Assembly: GCA_014859895.1 (NCBI GenBank)
Contig: JACZKS010000192.1
Coordinates: 1 to 52,476 of the forward strand
Length of the DNA stretch: 52,476 bases
Source of the DNA: Rhodospirillales bacterium
GTDB taxonomy: Bacteria > Pseudomonadota > Alphaproteobacteria > Rhodospirillales > Shumkoniaceae
Direction of reading: 5' to 3'
The notes under the pieces were generated by a model. That model did not search any database and was not told the origin of the DNA. It was given only the letters and a program-made list of their open reading frames with translations. The stretch's first letter is position 1, and each line of letters starts with the position of its first letter. Shown one piece after another: positions 51,843 through 52,476 of the stretch. A program made the position numbers and the translations under genes.

Positions 51843-51875
51843 TGCATTGTAAATGCAACATTTATGATACATAAA
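51843..51875. promoter_or_regulatory. Two adjacent 15-bp palindromes
   Basis: TGCATT-GTA-AATGCA at 51843-51857 and TTTATG-ATA-CATAAA at 51861-51875, both perfect, both six-three-six, starting 18 bp apart. They lie mid-way in the 370-nt divergent region. Different from the ACCAAT motif, they may bind a second regulator. Confidence 0.5.
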
Positions 51876-51982
51876 CGCGTCCGGAGCGGCGAGTTGGGCG
51901 AAGGGCGCCGCAGCCGTTGCGCAGACAGGAGAGGCCGGTCGTGCGGTGACGAAGCGTCGCCGAGCCAGGGGCTGGGCGCTGG

Positions 51983-52009
51983 TTGACACCAATAAGCCAT
52001 TGGTATAAC
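51983..52009 (+). promoter_or_regulatory. Promoter with operator before the FAH-family gene
   Basis: TTGACA at 51983-51988 and TATAAC at 52004-52009 (15-base spacer, slightly short). The perfect palindrome ACCAAT-AAGCC-ATTGGT (51988-52004) fills the spacer, so a bound regulator would block RNA polymerase. The start codon is 31 nt downstream. Confidence 0.6.
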
Positions 52010-52040
52010 TTCTCTTGGTTGTTTGACAGAAGGATGAGCC

Positions 52041-52476
52041 ATGCGTTTCGTGACCTTCTCCCATGCGGGGGCAAGAAACCGGCCGGGTGTCGTCGATGCC
52101 GCCGGCCAAACCATCGTCGATCTAGGCGAGGAGGGGATTGTCGACCTTAATGGCCTTGTTCAGCAGGGCGAGACCGGACTGGACATCGCCCGCCGGGCGC
52201 TCAAGCAGCCCAAGCGGAAGGTGCCGTTGGCCGAGGCCGTTTTGGGCGCGCCGATCCCCAGGCCGCGGCGCAACATCATGTGCGTCGGCAAGAACTACTT
52301 CGAGCATTCCAAGGAATTCGAGAAGAGTGGCTTCGATTCGACCTCGGGCGGCCAGGCCGTTCCCGACGCGCCGGTGATCTTCACCAAGGCGCCGTCCAGC
52401 GTTTCGGCGCCGGGCGCCGAGATCCCGTCGTATCTCGATCCCACCCAGTCGACCGACTACGAGGGCGAGCTTGGTG
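52041..52476 (+). CDS. Fumarylacetoacetate hydrolase-family protein, N-terminal part (partial)
   Basis: 145 codons from ATG 52041 (AGAAGGATGAG upstream) to the window edge, no stop. N-terminal strand region MRFVTFSHAGARNRPGVVDA, then the catalytic fold start NIMCVGKNYFEHSKEF, PVIFTKAPSSVSAPGAEIP and DYEGELG, where the acidic residues bind the metal. Family members cleave C-C bonds in acylpyruvates or hydrate and decarboxylate 2-hydroxy dienoates in aromatic and related catabolism. Likely controlled by the divergent FCD regulator. The exact reaction cannot be told from this part. Confidence 0.9.
   Translation, partial: MRFVTFSHAGARNRPGVVDAAGQTIVDLGEEGIVDLNGLVQQGETGLDIARRALKQPKRKVPLAEAVLGAPIPRPRRNIMCVGKNYFEHSKEFEKSGFDSTSGGQAVPDAPVIFTKAPSSVSAPGAEIPSYLDPTQSTDYEGELG

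Overview
The window is GC-rich (about 65 percent by eye). It carries the gene order hisD, UPF0262, low-molecular-weight phosphatase, infA, maf, RNase G, yacG with murA upstream. That order, the UPF0262 gene, the long PstA/PstC variants and the density of TRAP transporters point to an alphaproteobacterium, most likely a Rhodospirillales member. This placement is inferred from gene content; no marker gene was compared. No insertion sequence, prophage, CRISPR array or replication origin was seen.

Layout. 0-4.1 kb: the end of a UxaA-type altronate dehydratase gene, a LarA-like (DUF2088) protein and a DMSO-reductase-family molybdoenzyme without an export signal. 4.1-10.3 kb: a minus-strand operon nagB-nagA-dctP-dctQ-dctM, divergent from a ROK regulator across a 27-bp imperfect palindrome; this looks like an amino-sugar uptake and catabolism unit. 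10.3-21.1 kb: the housekeeping core (tRNA-Thr, murA, hisD to yacG), interrupted between murA and hisD by an accessory block (zinc ribbon protein, SPW membrane protein, small membrane protein, universal stress protein, fatty-acid desaturase). 21.1-24.4 kb: a TAXI-type TRAP transporter. 24.7 kb: tRNA-Phe. 25.1-28.2 kb: a 1034-residue protein made almost wholly of RTX-type repeats. 28.3-34.2 kb: a LysR regulator divergent from a third TRAP unit that includes a creatininase-family protein and an M20 amidohydrolase. 34.3-38.1 kb: a GYD protein, a soluble multi-PAS histidine kinase and a CYTH triphosphatase. 38.1-41.8 kb: two tandem PiT phosphate permeases with a DUF47 (PhoU-like) partner. 42.2-50.97 kb: a small hypothetical gene, a GntR/UTRA regulator and a complete phoR-pstSCAB-phoU-phoB locus with a candidate Pho box. 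50.98 kb to the end: a GntR/FCD regulator divergent from a fumarylacetoacetate-hydrolase-family gene cut by the window edge, with shared palindromes at both promoters.

How the parts fit. The window is dominated by solute uptake coupled to local catabolism: three TRAP systems (two with their own hydrolases and regulators) and two phosphate import routes, PiT and Pst. All four binding-protein genes (three TRAP, one PstS) are followed by a strong GC-rich hairpin without a U-tract, a shared arrangement that could set binding-protein level above that of the following gene. Several regulator promoters lie in AT-rich islands with palindromes that are good operator candidates. The least explained items are the RTX repeat protein, the creatininase/M20/TRAP operon, the amino-sugar TRAP operon without a sugar kinase, and a pair of adjacent 15-bp palindromes near 51.85 kb. 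I did not find one clearly novel multi-gene defence or mobile system.
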